From positions 30,474,001 to 30,538,000 of the forward strand of contig OX463824.1 in NCBI GenBank assembly GCA_949825045.1: a DNA stretch of 64,000 nt, written 5' to 3'. Made by a program: the position numbers and the translations under genes. This stretch comes from Argyresthia goedartella. Its lineage: Eukaryota; Arthropoda; Insecta; Lepidoptera; Argyresthiidae. Position 1 is the first letter of the stretch. Each line of letters opens with the position of its first letter. The notes under the pieces are model-generated. The model was not told where the DNA came from. It was given only the letters and a program-made list of their open reading frames with translations, and searched no databases. Positions 63,688 through 64,000 of the stretch are shown here, piece by piece.

Positions 63688-64000
63688 CAGGCGGGATAGC
63701 CGGGGTTCGGTCACCGCTGTCCAGGGCCAGCGAGGACTTCGGGCCGCTGGCTCACCGCGTGTTACGGGCGGGTGTCAGATGGCACCTATGAGTGGCGCGA
63801 AGGCTGGGAGCCCACCACCTTCTGCGCCACCCCGCCCGTCGCTCTGGGAGGCGAACAGGGAGGCGAACAGTCGGATGTCGCCCCCATTCCTAGAGCGCCC
63901 CAGGTTGGATCCGCTCTCCCCCCTCCATCCACGGTGGCCACCGGACACACCGTTCACAGTCCGGTATGGTCGGGTACCGGGACAGCGAGGGGCCTATTAT
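63688..64000 (+). other. BEL/Pao continuing open frame at window edge
   Basis: After the Gag stop another frame (from GGTAAC at about 63683) is open to position 64000 with Pro/Ser/Arg-rich text and no protease motif yet. Homopolymer runs (C9, G5) lie right at the switch. The pol region should follow outside the window. Confidence 0.5.

Noticed and set aside
63271..63957. - strand ORFs in the BEL/Pao region
   Set aside because: Antisense to the zinc-knuckle Gag; GC-rich sequence makes long chance frames.

Overview
This is a eukaryotic, almost certainly lepidopteran (moth or butterfly), genomic window. One host gene runs through it on the + strand as nine short exons (209-53631). They join in one unbroken reading frame and encode Ig domains plus the start of a fibronectin III-like domain of a Sidestep (Side)-family cell-surface protein. 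Neither end of the gene is in the window. Its introns, and the 10 kb after the last exon seen, are packed with transposable elements of insect type.

The main resident is a complete Polinton/Maverick at 3840-19900 (16,061 bp). It begins AG and ends CT, has terminal inverted repeats built from a minisatellite-like array, and is flanked by the perfect 6-bp target duplication GTAGAG (3834-3839 and 19901-19906). It sits inside an older MITE-like repeat in host intron 3. Its + strand half carries, in order: A32/FtsK-type packaging ATPase, a Polinton-conserved protein of unknown function, a small fibre-motif protein, a chromodomain integrase, a phospholipase A2/adenovirus-pX-like protein, an adenovirus-type cysteine protease, a minor capsid (penton-like) protein, a 47-residue basic ORF, the major capsid protein and a 162-residue conserved protein. 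The - strand half carries a small protein with an 81-bp in-frame intron, protein-primed DNA polymerase B, and a multi-exon gene made partly of tandemly duplicated exons. The set covers replication, integration, capsid assembly, maturation and DNA packaging, with no obvious break in the core genes. Consecutive capsid-region ORFs overlap by 1-4 nt at stop/start junctions. The right arm holds an inverted set of hairpin cassettes that I cannot assign.

The rest of the layout: LINE 3' ends, SINEs and MITEs (1-3.8 kb and 20-30 kb); a complete Ty3/Gypsy element on the - strand at 30696-35973, with 612-bp LTRs, GATT target duplication, and CsRn1/Kabuki-type Gag and primer site; more LINE/MITE copies, a nine-copy 35-bp minisatellite (41850-42167) and a four-copy unclassified palindromic repeat family (38-49 kb); a decayed LINE with ORF1 esterase-like, endonuclease and RT parts (54.2-58.8 kb); a broken Tc1/mariner-like transposase with unusually wide catalytic D-to-E spacing (59.9-60.9 kb); and the 5' end of a BEL/Pao retrotransposon (about 61.1 kb to the window end).

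All assignments come from reading the sequence by eye. Exon borders rest on GT/AG sites plus frame continuity. Family names rest on motifs recalled from established families, not on a search.
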